A program made the position numbers and the translations under genes. 11,169 nucleotides of DNA from Verrucomicrobiia bacterium (GTDB lineage: Bacteria > Verrucomicrobiota > Verrucomicrobiia > Limisphaerales > UBA11358), in the NCBI GenBank assembly GCA_030044395.1, contig JASHVW010000074.1, positions 1-11,169 on the forward strand, read 5' to 3'. Positions 1 through 5,833 of this stretch are shown here, piece after piece. The notes below the pieces were generated by a model, which saw only the letters and a program-made list of their open reading frames with translations, was not told the DNA's origin and did not search any database. Positions within the stretch are counted from its first letter, which is position 1; the number at the start of each line of letters is the position of its first letter.

Positions 1-1
1 G

Positions 2-190
2 GGTTTTCTTGGAGACGCTTTTTATAAGCTATTCAAAATCGTTGCGTCATGCACTGCCAAGCTGCCAGTGGACGCAGACGACGAAATTGATGAGGTAAAA
101 ATTGAAATTCTCACCGGTAAAAAATTAACGCCATCAAGTTGTCCGCCGCCTCAATGTAAGGGCGCAGTGGAAACGGCCGCGGTGACGTAA
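2..190 (+). CDS. 3' end of an unidentified gene (partial)
   Basis: Frame 2 is open from the window edge for 62 codons and ends at TAA 188-190; the other two forward frames were not needed to explain this stretch. The fragment begins with an amphipathic or hydrophobic stretch (GFLGDAFYKLFKIVASCTAK), continues with an acidic patch (DADDEIDE), and ends with a short proline/cysteine-containing tail (SSCPPPQC). I recognise no domain and cannot give a function. A strong intrinsic terminator begins about 20 bases after the stop, which supports this being a true transcription unit that ends here. Base composition is more AT-rich than in the genes from position 750 onward. The start and most of the protein lie outside the window. 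Confidence 0.6.
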   Translation, partial: GFLGDAFYKLFKIVASCTAKLPVDADDEIDEVKIEILTGKKLTPSSCPPPQCKGAVETAAVT

Positions 191-212
191 GCAAAAATTC
201 CCGAAAATCATC

Positions 213-243
213 CCCCTCTTTAACAAAAGAGGGGTTTTCTTTT
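213..243 (+). terminator. Intrinsic (rho-independent) terminator
   Basis: A perfect 9-bp stem, CCCCTCTTT (213-221) with AAAGAGGGG (226-234), closes the four-base loop AACA. It is followed at once by the T-rich tail TTTTCTTTT (235-243). It lies 22 bases after the stop of the left-edge gene and should end that transcript. The flanking A-rich arm could give weaker termination in the reverse direction. Confidence 0.9.
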
Positions 244-246
244 CAT

Positions 247-331
247 CGCCAATCTAGCACCACGAACTTCCGAGGCAGCACAATCTGCGGGGACACTATA
301 CTTTTAGCTATGGTGTCCATCCAGATTGGCG
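247..331. repeat. Nested inverted-repeat element (REPIN/MITE-like or structured RNA)
   Basis: An outer perfect 9-bp inverted repeat, CGCCAATCT (247-255) and AGATTGGCG (323-331), encloses an inner hairpin. The inner hairpin pairs GGACACTATA (291-300) with TATGGTGTCC (309-318): ten pairs including one G-U, with the 8-base loop CTTTTAGC. A small GCAG/CTGC hairpin with loop CACAAT can form just 5' of the inner hairpin, so the whole 85-bp unit can fold as a branched structure. There is no T-run after it, so it is not a second terminator. Its reverse complement contains AGTATAGTGTCCCC, which from memory resembles sequence seen near REP-associated tyrosine transposases; I cannot verify that here. 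No transposase gene is present in the window. Confidence 0.55.
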
Positions 332-368
332 CCGGAATTTTTAGCGGCTTAAAAAACATAATATCGTA

Positions 369-381
369 GGGGTTTCACCCC
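369..381. repeat. Small hairpin GGGGT-TTC-ACCCC
   Basis: A perfect 5-bp inverted repeat with a three-base loop lies about 40 bases before the 85-codon gene. It is short enough to be chance. Together with the larger element at 247-331, it means that the otherwise gene-free stretch 191-421 consists mainly of a terminator and potential hairpins. No convincing promoter was seen there. Confidence 0.3.
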
Positions 382-421
382 ACTTGCGCGCTTCTGGATT
401 TCCGCCCATTTTAGCTACAGA

Positions 422-679
422 ATGGTAGAAAGATACCGGCTTGCTGTAGTAAAACATGAAGATGAAATAATCCGGTTCACATTGGTTATCAATGACCCAT
501 TGGGTTATTTCGTCGAGCAATGGCATGAACCAACCAAACCATTCATGCAGGCGCAAAAGTTTCAGATCAAGCCAGACGAACTTTCAAAACTTCGTGTCAA
601 CGGTGTTCCGCTGATCAAATTGGTCGAAAAAAAGTTGGAGGAATTAGCGGAAACGAACGATTATAAAAGCGCGGCATGA
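422..679 (+). CDS. Small hypothetical protein (85 aa)
   Basis: ATG at 422 opens an 85-codon frame ending in TGA; the same frame is open back to 362 but offers no better standard start. The product is soluble-looking, with mixed charge and no signal peptide or membrane segment. It has an N-terminal beta-like region (RYRLAVVKHEDEIIRFTLVI) and a C-terminal Lys/Glu-rich helix (LVEKKLEELAE). I recognise no family. No good ribosome-binding site precedes the ATG. The residue composition is protein-like, whereas the overlapping reverse frame (341-556) is not, so I favour the forward frame. GC content counted over 481-660 is about 43%, clearly below the genes downstream. This hints at foreign or weakly constrained origin, and the gene could also be a relic. 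Confidence 0.55.
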   Translation: MVERYRLAVVKHEDEIIRFTLVINDPLGYFVEQWHEPTKPFMQAQKFQIKPDELSKLRVNGVPLIKLVEKKLEELAETNDYKSAA

Positions 680-692
680 CCCGGCTATTTTG

Positions 693-738
693 GGGCGCTA
701 GCAACCATTTGCGCCCTCAGCATGCTTTCAGCTATGCT
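693..738. promoter_or_regulatory. Inverted repeats upstream of the LysR gene (candidate operator)
   Basis: Two inverted repeats sit side by side just before the LysR-type gene. GGGCGC (693-698) pairs with GCGCCC (711-716), spaced by 12 bases. AGCAT (719-723) pairs with ATGCT (734-738), spaced by 10 bases. LysR-type regulators commonly bind interrupted dyads of this size near their own promoter (family knowledge), so either repeat could be an autoregulatory site. The first repeat could instead be a weak transcript-end hairpin for the small gene at 422-679, although no T-run follows. Neither matches the T-N11-A core exactly. Confidence 0.3.
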
Positions 739-749
739 CACCAGCGCTA

Positions 750-1631
750 ATGGAATTGCGCCACCTCCGCTACTTCATCGCGGCTGCGGAACAGGAAAAT
801 GTTTCGCGCGCGGCGTTGAAGTTGCACGTTTCGCAGCCCGGCATCAGCCGCCAAATCCATGACCTCGAAGAAGAAATCGGTTTCCAACTTTTTGAGCGTG
901 GCGCCAAATCGCTCAAGTTGACCAATGCCGGAAAAGTCTTCCTCACCGAGGCGCGCGCCGTGCTGCAACGGGCCGATGACGCCGTAAAAAATGCCCGCGC
1001 AGCAGCAAACTCAATTGGCGGCGACCTGCATGTCGGCTATGCGCCGTCGCTCACCGTAAAAATCCTGCCGCAGGCTCTGCGCGTCTTTCAGGAAAAATGT
1101 CCGGAGGCGCGGGTTGTGCTCCACGATTTGTCCACGGAAGAAATGCTCGCGGGGATACGCGAAGAGAAATTGCAGGTGGCCCTCACGGTGCAGCCAAAGG
1201 CGAAATTGCTGCGCGATTTGGATTTCAAGCTGCTGGCGCAATACACCATGAGCATCGCCGTCGCCCCAAAACATCCGCTCGCCGGATTGAAATCGGTCAC
1301 CCTGGCCCAACTCGCCGACCAACCGCTCATCGGTTACAGCCGCGTGGAATATCCCGATTATCATGCCCATCTCGAAAGGATTTTTGCGCCGGTCGGCCGC
1401 CTGCCCCGCGTCGTGGAAGAACACGACGGCGTTGCTAGCATCATCGCCGCGGTGGAGGCCGGACGCGGCTTCGCCCTGGTGCCCGATTCCTTTGCCTGCA
1501 TGGTGGGACCCCGGCTAAAAATCGTCCCGTTTAGCCCGAAAGGCGAAACTATTTCTGTCGGCGCAATCTGGAAAAGGGATTCCCTGTCGCCGCTGGTGGA
1601 ACGATTTGTCGCGGCCTCCGTTGGGGAATAA
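750..1631 (+). CDS. LysR-family transcriptional regulator
   Basis: The 293-residue product has the usual length and layout of a LysR-type regulator. Residues 1-60 form the winged helix-turn-helix, starting MELRHLRYFIAAAEQENVSR with the recognition-helix region SQPGISRQIHDLEEEIG and then LFERG. The rest, from about residue 90, is the periplasmic-binding-protein-like effector domain, including the ALTVQPK and DGVASIIAAVEAGRGFALVPDS stretches typical of the family. It acts in the cytoplasm as a DNA-binding activator or repressor. The effector cannot be read from sequence. ATG 750 is the natural family start, although no clear ribosome-binding site precedes it. The aldo/keto reductase gene begins 50 bases after the stop on the same strand, unlike the classic divergent LysR arrangement. 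It is the most likely target or co-transcribed partner (inference). Confidence 0.93.
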   Translation: MELRHLRYFIAAAEQENVSRAALKLHVSQPGISRQIHDLEEEIGFQLFERGAKSLKLTNAGKVFLTEARAVLQRADDAVKNARAAANSIGGDLHVGYAPSLTVKILPQALRVFQEKCPEARVVLHDLSTEEMLAGIREEKLQVALTVQPKAKLLRDLDFKLLAQYTMSIAVAPKHPLAGLKSVTLAQLADQPLIGYSRVEYPDYHAHLERIFAPVGRLPRVVEEHDGVASIIAAVEAGRGFALVPDSFACMVGPRLKIVPFSPKGETISVGAIWKRDSLSPLVERFVAASVGE

Positions 1632-1681
1632 ATCAATTGGACAAGAAACGGTTTCGCCATAAATTAAAAGGCAACAAGGTT

Positions 1682-2704
1682 ATGAACTACCAGCTTCTTG
1701 GCAAATCCGGCTTGCGCGTATCTGAACTGTGCCTCGGCACGATGACCTTTGGCGAAGAATGGGGCTGGGGCGCCAACAAAGACGAATCCAAAGCCGTCTT
1801 CGACGCTTTTGTCAATGCCGGCGGCAATTTTTTGGATACCGCCGATGGTTACACCACCGGCACCAGCGAAAAATACGTAGGCGAATTCATTCACGGACAA
1901 CGCGACCAATTCGTCGTGGCCACAAAATTTTCCTTCAACCAGCGCCGGGGCGACCCGAATGCGGGCGGCAACCATCGCAAAAACATGGCGCACGCGTTGC
2001 ACGGGTCTCTCAAACGGCTGGGCACTGACTACATTGACCTTTACTGGATGCACGCGTGGGACGAAATGACGCCTGTCGAGGAAGTCATGCGCGCGTTCGA
2101 CGATTTTGTGCGCGCCGGCAAGGTGCTTTACATCGGCATTTCCGATGCGCCGGCTTGGTGGGTGGCGCGTGCCAACACGCTCGCCGAACTGCGTGGCTGG
2201 ACGCAATTTGTCGGTCTGCAAATTGAATACAATCTCATCGAGCGCACGCCCGAGCGCGAATTGTTGCCCATGGCCGAAGCGCTCGGCCTCACGGTCACAC
2301 CCTGGTCGCCGCTCGCCGGCGGCTGGCTCACGGGAAAATACGCCGGCAAAGCGAAGGAGGAAAGGCGCCTCGACAAAACACCCCAATTCGCGCGGCGCAC
2401 CCAACGAAGTGAAGCCATCGCCAAAACCATCGTCAAAGTCGCCAAAGCCGCCGGAAAATCCCCGGCCCAAGTCGCCCTGAATTGGCTCCGCGCCCGGCCA
2501 AACACCATTCCCATCATTGGTGCGCGCACGCCCTCACAGTTGGAGGACAATTTGAACTGCCTCAAATGGTCGTTGAACATGAAGCAACTGGCGGAATTGG
2601 ACCAGGCCAGCAAAATTGAGCCCGGTTTTCCCAAGGATTTCCTCGAAAAACCCTTCGTCCGCGATTTCCTCCACGGTGGATTATTCGACCGTATCAGGCG
2701 GTAA
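1682..2704 (+). CDS. Aldo/keto reductase
   Basis: This is a 340-residue NAD(P)H-dependent oxidoreductase of the aldo/keto reductase superfamily, predicted cytosolic with a TIM-barrel fold. The start motif YQLLGKSGLRVSELCLGTMTFG is diagnostic. The catalytic tetrad is complete: D52, Y57 (LDTADGY), K82 (VATKFS) and H124 (DLYWMHAWD). The C-terminal cofactor-phosphate motif IPIIGARTPSQLEDNL is present. It would reduce aldehydes or ketones, but the substrate cannot be assigned; the sequence is closest in style to the Tas/YajO/IolS-like branch. I chose ATG 1682 because family proteins begin here and AAGG-type sites precede it. A TTG at 1637 in the same frame would add 15 basic residues that look non-native. 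The gene lies between lysR and rex with short gaps, suggesting an operon. Confidence 0.93.
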   Translation: MNYQLLGKSGLRVSELCLGTMTFGEEWGWGANKDESKAVFDAFVNAGGNFLDTADGYTTGTSEKYVGEFIHGQRDQFVVATKFSFNQRRGDPNAGGNHRKNMAHALHGSLKRLGTDYIDLYWMHAWDEMTPVEEVMRAFDDFVRAGKVLYIGISDAPAWWVARANTLAELRGWTQFVGLQIEYNLIERTPERELLPMAEALGLTVTPWSPLAGGWLTGKYAGKAKEERRLDKTPQFARRTQRSEAIAKTIVKVAKAAGKSPAQVALNWLRARPNTIPIIGARTPSQLEDNLNCLKWSLNMKQLAELDQASKIEPGFPKDFLEKPFVRDFLHGGLFDRIRR

Positions 2705-2715
2705 CATAAGGAGTC

Positions 2716-3384
2716 TTGCGCTATTTGCCGGCTTCTTCTAATTTTCGCGCGTTGAAGAGGAACGGACGACCCGAAATTCCGCGGAAGACGATTTATCGTC
2801 TTTCGATTTATTTACGTTGCCTGGCACGGCTGGCGGAAAATGGCATTGGCACCGTGAGCAGCGAGGCGCTCGCCAAAGCCGCCGGCGTCAAACCCACCCA
2901 ATTACGCAAGGACCTCGCCTATTTCGGCACCTTTGGCACCCGCGGGCTCGGCTATGAAGTCGCGGACCTTTCAAAAAAAATTTCCGAGGAACTTGGCACC
3001 TCACGTTTGCAACCGGTGATTCTCGTTGGAGTCGGCAACCTCGGCCTGGCGCTCCTCTCGTATCGCGGATTTGAAAAGGAAGGATTTGAAATCGTCGCCG
3101 CGTTTGACCTCCATCCCGATCGCGAGCGCGACAAGGCAGTTAAACAGCCGATTTATGGAATGGATGAATTGTCGCCCTTGGTCAAACGGCAAAACATCAA
3201 AATGGCCGTCCTCACCGTACCAGCCTCAGTCGCGCAAGAGGTGGCCAATCATCTGATAGACGCCGGCATCACCGGCATCCTGAACTTCTCGCCGATTGTC
3301 CTTTCGGTGCCGGAAGAAGTGATGGTCAACAACGTCAACCTGGCCATTGAGCTTGAGAACCTGAGCTATTTCACGCAGGAGTAA
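2716..3384 (+). CDS. rex: Redox-sensing transcriptional repressor Rex
   Basis: The 222-residue product matches Rex in length and order of domains. An N-terminal winged helix starts at IPRKTIYRLSIYLRCLARL (about residues 21-39), with recognition region GVKPTQLRKDLAYFGTFGTRGLGY (57-80). A Rossmann domain follows, with GVGNLG at 105-110, and a domain-swapping helix lies at the C-terminus. Rex is a homodimer that leaves DNA when NADH rises and controls fermentation and respiration genes. The start is uncertain. AAGGAG (2708-2713) lies 2 bases before TTG 2716 and 11 bases before a second in-frame TTG at 2725. No ATG is available near the conserved N-terminus. It follows the aldo/keto reductase by 11 bases, so co-transcription is likely. 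Its last 14 bases overlap the convergent zinc-ribbon gene. Confidence 0.93.
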   Translation: MRYLPASSNFRALKRNGRPEIPRKTIYRLSIYLRCLARLAENGIGTVSSEALAKAAGVKPTQLRKDLAYFGTFGTRGLGYEVADLSKKISEELGTSRLQPVILVGVGNLGLALLSYRGFEKEGFEIVAAFDLHPDRERDKAVKQPIYGMDELSPLVKRQNIKMAVLTVPASVAQEVANHLIDAGITGILNFSPIVLSVPEEVMVNNVNLAIELENLSYFTQE

Positions 3385-3736
3385 GCTGCTTCGTTTTGCG
3401 GCGGCGCGTGATTTTCCTCGGCGTTTCCACCACCGGTTCGGGCGTTTCATCCAGATACAGATACCGGCCGCAATTGCCGCAAAGCTGGATATCATCGCCA
3501 TGCCGCAAGGTCATCACCGTGCCCAGCGGCACACTCATATGACATGCCGTGCATGTCTGATGCCGCACGGCGGCCACGCCCTTCTTTCCGCGCGCCACCA
3601 GCCGATCGTAATGGCCGAGAATTTGCGGGGGCACTTTGCCGCGCAATTCGGTAAGCCGGGCTTCGGCATTGTCCGGATGGGCTTCGCTGAATTCAATGGA
3701 TTGAAGTTCAAGTAAAATTTTAAGGAGCTCTTTCAT
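3371..3736 (-). CDS. Short C4-type zinc-ribbon protein (zf-RING_7 / DUF164 C-terminal part)
   Basis: The 121-residue product carries two CxxC knuckles, C62-C65 (TCTACHMSVPLG) and C86-C89 (LCGNCGRYLY). They are preceded by the family's PPQILGHYDRLVARGKKGVAAV segment. The C-terminus is a basic tail (RKITRRRKTK). Family members are usually about 240 residues, with a long N-terminal coiled coil before the zinc ribbon. Here only about 30 residues precede the conserved part, so the coiled coil is almost absent. ATG 3736 is preceded by GGAGG at 3744-3748 with a 7-base spacer, the best ribosome-binding site in the window, so this short start is well supported over an upstream in-frame one at 3832. 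The function is unknown; nucleic-acid or protein binding is a family-level guess. It lies 92 bases downstream of cdsA on the same strand. Confidence 0.85.
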   Translation of the reverse strand: MKELLKILLELQSIEFSEAHPDNAEARLTELRGKVPPQILGHYDRLVARGKKGVAAVRHQTCTACHMSVPLGTVMTLRHGDDIQLCGNCGRYLYLDETPEPVVETPRKITRRRKTKQLTPA

Positions 3737-3828
3737 AACCACACCTCCATCATCGCAGAACAACGGAAAGGCGCCAAGCACTTGCTGCCTTTCTTTTACC
3801 CTATTTTGCCCGTTAAAAAGAATGCAAG

Positions 3829-4737
3829 TCACGGATGTGTCAGGATATGCCGCAAATATAGATACATGATCGGCGCGTTGAATAGCAGGCTGTCGAGCAA
3901 ATCCAAAATACCGCCAATGCCCGGAAAGAACTTGCCCGAATCCTTCACCCCGGCTTCGCGTTTGAACAGCGATTCAATCAAATCGCCCACCACCGCTGTG
4001 GAACTCAAAACCACGCCCAGAATGACCGCGTGGATCCAATTCATCCCGAACATCCGATCATGAAAAAAATAAACGAAAAGCAGGCTGGCCGCTGTGGAAA
4101 GAACAATCGCCCCCGCAAAGCCTTCCCAGGTTTTGTTCGGGCTGATGCGCGGGACCATTTTGTGCCTGCCAATGAGCGAGCCGGTGAGGTACGCCCCCAT
4201 GTCGCTGAATTTGGTCACCAGCACAAAATAAAGCAGGAAAAACTTCCCCTCGACGTTCGGAAAGAAATTTATCTTTTGGACGAAATTCAAGAGCCACGGC
4301 ACGTACATCAGGCCAAACAAGGTAACAGCGATCGCGGTTATGCCGGCCGGATTGGATTTCGAAGCCAATTGCCGGACGCAGAGGCCGAGCACGAACAGAA
4401 TAATGAAGCCGGTTTCGAAATCGTTCACGCGCGCCGGTGATCCCTGGGTGCCAATGTGGCCGGTGACGTTCAGGAAAGTGCCCACCATAAGCAGCAAAGC
4501 GCCGACAAGGCCGCTCCATTTGAAACAGGCCAGGCCGCGTTGTTCGGCCATGCCATAAAATTCCGCCAACCCGGTAAGCGCCAGAAGAACAATAATGACG
4601 ATAAAGACACCGTCGGAGATCAATTCACTTTTGGAAAAGAGCGCGGTGATGATGACTGTCCATAATACAACGGTCGTAAAGAGACGGCGAATGAATGTTT
4701 TTGCCTTTGACGACGTTTGGGGTTGGGCGGCGGACAT
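3829..4737 (-). CDS. cdsA: Phosphatidate cytidylyltransferase (CDP-diglyceride synthase)
   Basis: This is a 302-residue integral membrane protein with about eight hydrophobic segments. It belongs to the CTP-transferase_1 family, which converts phosphatidate and CTP to CDP-diacylglycerol, the precursor of bacterial phospholipids. Conserved blocks include KFSDMGAYLTGSLIGRHKMVPRISPNKTWEGFAGA and the C-terminal signature region at residues 256-282 (SLFKREAGVKDSGK..., then PGIGGILDLLDS). K259, R260, K265, D266, D279 and D282 of the signature are present. The histidine of the usual PGHGG is I274, and the arginine of the usual DR is L280. In many bacteria cdsA follows uppS; here the upstream neighbour on the strand is the importer operon after a 166-base gap, so it is probably transcribed from its own promoter. 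The zinc-ribbon gene follows it. Confidence 0.93.
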   Translation of the reverse strand: MSAAQPQTSSKAKTFIRRLFTTVVLWTVIITALFSKSELISDGVFIVIIVLLALTGLAEFYGMAEQRGLACFKWSGLVGALLLMVGTFLNVTGHIGTQGSPARVNDFETGFIILFVLGLCVRQLASKSNPAGITAIAVTLFGLMYVPWLLNFVQKINFFPNVEGKFFLLYFVLVTKFSDMGAYLTGSLIGRHKMVPRISPNKTWEGFAGAIVLSTAASLLFVYFFHDRMFGMNWIHAVILGVVLSSTAVVGDLIESLFKREAGVKDSGKFFPGIGGILDLLDSLLFNAPIMYLYLRHILTHP

Positions 4738-4757
4738 TCAGCTTCAGTGTTTAAAAA

Positions 4758-4785
4758 ACAATAACAAGAGAAAAATAGATGGCAA
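4758..4785 (-). promoter_or_regulatory. Candidate sigma-70-type promoter for cdsA
   Basis: On the minus strand, TTGCCA (4780-4785) and TATTGT (4758-4763) are separated by 16 bases. This would place the transcript start about 13 bases before the cdsA ATG. The match is moderate and the region is AT-rich, so chance is possible. The rest of the 4738-4903 gap holds only a weak 5-bp CCGAT/ATCGG hairpin after the DppB-like gene and no clear terminator. Confidence 0.25.
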
Positions 4786-4903
4786 GTTCAGGCCTCAAAA
4801 TTTGTTTTCCTTCCTCGTTCAAAACAATCCGCCGCCCAATTCTTCAAGGGGCCATTATTGCCAAATCCGATTTCCGCTCCGATCGGCTTCAATGGCGCGA
4901 CCA

Positions 4904-5833
4904 TCAGTAACCAGCCTTGATCCGCGGGTCTATCCACCGGTAGAGAATATCAACCGCGAGATTGGCTGAAACCACCAGTGTGGCACTGAGGAGCACGGTG
5001 CCCATAATCATCGGCACGTCGAGATTGAACACGCTTTGAACTGCGAGAGTGCCGATCCCGGGCAACGCAAACACGTTTTCCGTGAATAGGACACCGCCCA
5101 GCAATCCGGCAACGTCCATGCCAAGAACAGTCACGACCGGAATCAGTGCATTGGGCAGCGCATGTCGGAACAGCACCGTCGCCTCGGACGCTCCCCTTGC
5201 CCGGGCGCCGCGCACGTACGGGCTGTCAAGAACTTCCACCATGTTTGTGTGAATCAGGCGGGCGTAGTAACCCACAAACAGGAACGCCAGTGTTATGCCG
5301 GGCAGCAGAAGCGAAGTAAACCCGCGAAAGCCGGCCACGGGAAACCAGCCCAACTTGTAAGCCAAACCGTATTGCAACATTCGCGCGAGCCAGAACGCCG
5401 GCAGCGACAGGGAGAACGTGGCGCCAACCAGAACACCCCGGTCAAACCACCTGCCGCGATATTTTGCGGTAAGCACCCCGAGCGGCACCGCGACCAGCAG
5501 CCACATCACAACGGCGGTGGCCGCGAGCGAGGCGGTCACCGGCAACCGCGTAAGAATGGCCTGCGTCACGGATTGATCGGTCACATACGAGTGGCCCAAA
5601 TCGCCGTGCGCAAGCTGGTCCAGATAAAAGCCCAACCGTTTCCAAATGGGTTCATCGAGATGATACGAGTGATGAATCTCCGCCAGGACAACCGGCGTTG
5701 CTTTGGGCCCGGCGATGATGCGCGCCACGTCGCCGGGCATGACATTGATCAGAAAGAAGACAAGCACCGCCGTGCCAAGAAGCGTGACGCCGGACCAGAA
5801 CAGCCGGGTGAGAAATCGCGAGAGAAAATTCAT
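4904..5833 (-). CDS. Peptide-type ABC transporter permease, DppB/OppB-like
   Basis: This 309-residue inner-membrane permease has six predicted membrane segments. The N-terminal helix and following motif (LFFLINVMPGD-like: FLINVMPGDVARIIAG) are typical of the B-type subunit of dipeptide, oligopeptide or nickel importers. The EAA loop that contacts the ATPase lies at about residues 203-230 (YVRGARARGASEATVLF, then RHALPN). The C-terminus ends WIDPRIKAGY, as is usual. The ATG overlaps the stop of the substrate-binding-protein gene by four bases (ATGA, 5830-5833), so translation is probably coupled. This is the last gene of the three-gene operon, whereas in most dpp/opp operons B precedes C. The substrate cannot be read from the permease. 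Confidence 0.92.
   Translation of the reverse strand: MNFLSRFLTRLFWSGVTLLGTAVLVFFLINVMPGDVARIIAGPKATPVVLAEIHHSYHLDEPIWKRLGFYLDQLAHGDLGHSYVTDQSVTQAILTRLPVTASLAATAVVMWLLVAVPLGVLTAKYRGRWFDRGVLVGATFSLSLPAFWLARMLQYGLAYKLGWFPVAGFRGFTSLLLPGITLAFLFVGYYARLIHTNMVEVLDSPYVRGARARGASEATVLFRHALPNALIPVVTVLGMDVAGLLGGVLFTENVFALPGIGTLAVQSVFNLDVPMIMGTVLLSATLVVSANLAVDILYRWIDPRIKAGY

Noticed and set aside
310..369. A 19-codon frame starting at ATG 310 inside the hairpin element
   Set aside because: It has no ribosome-binding site, stops after a few residues, and its start lies in the arm of the inner hairpin; better explained by the repeat structure.
341..556. 71-codon minus-strand frame overlapping the 85-codon gene
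   Set aside because: It overlaps the small plus-strand gene, has no start signal and has less protein-like composition. The plus frame is preferred, though neither is proven.
1664..2470. 268-codon open frame on the minus strand across the aldo/keto reductase gene
   Set aside because: It is antisense to a gene with a complete catalytic tetrad; its translation is low-complexity, Gly/Phe/Arg-rich and matches no family.
4859..4889. Possible terminator after the DppB-like gene (CCGAT/ATCGG dyad)
   Set aside because: The stem is only five pairs with a ten-base loop and has no T-run on the minus strand.
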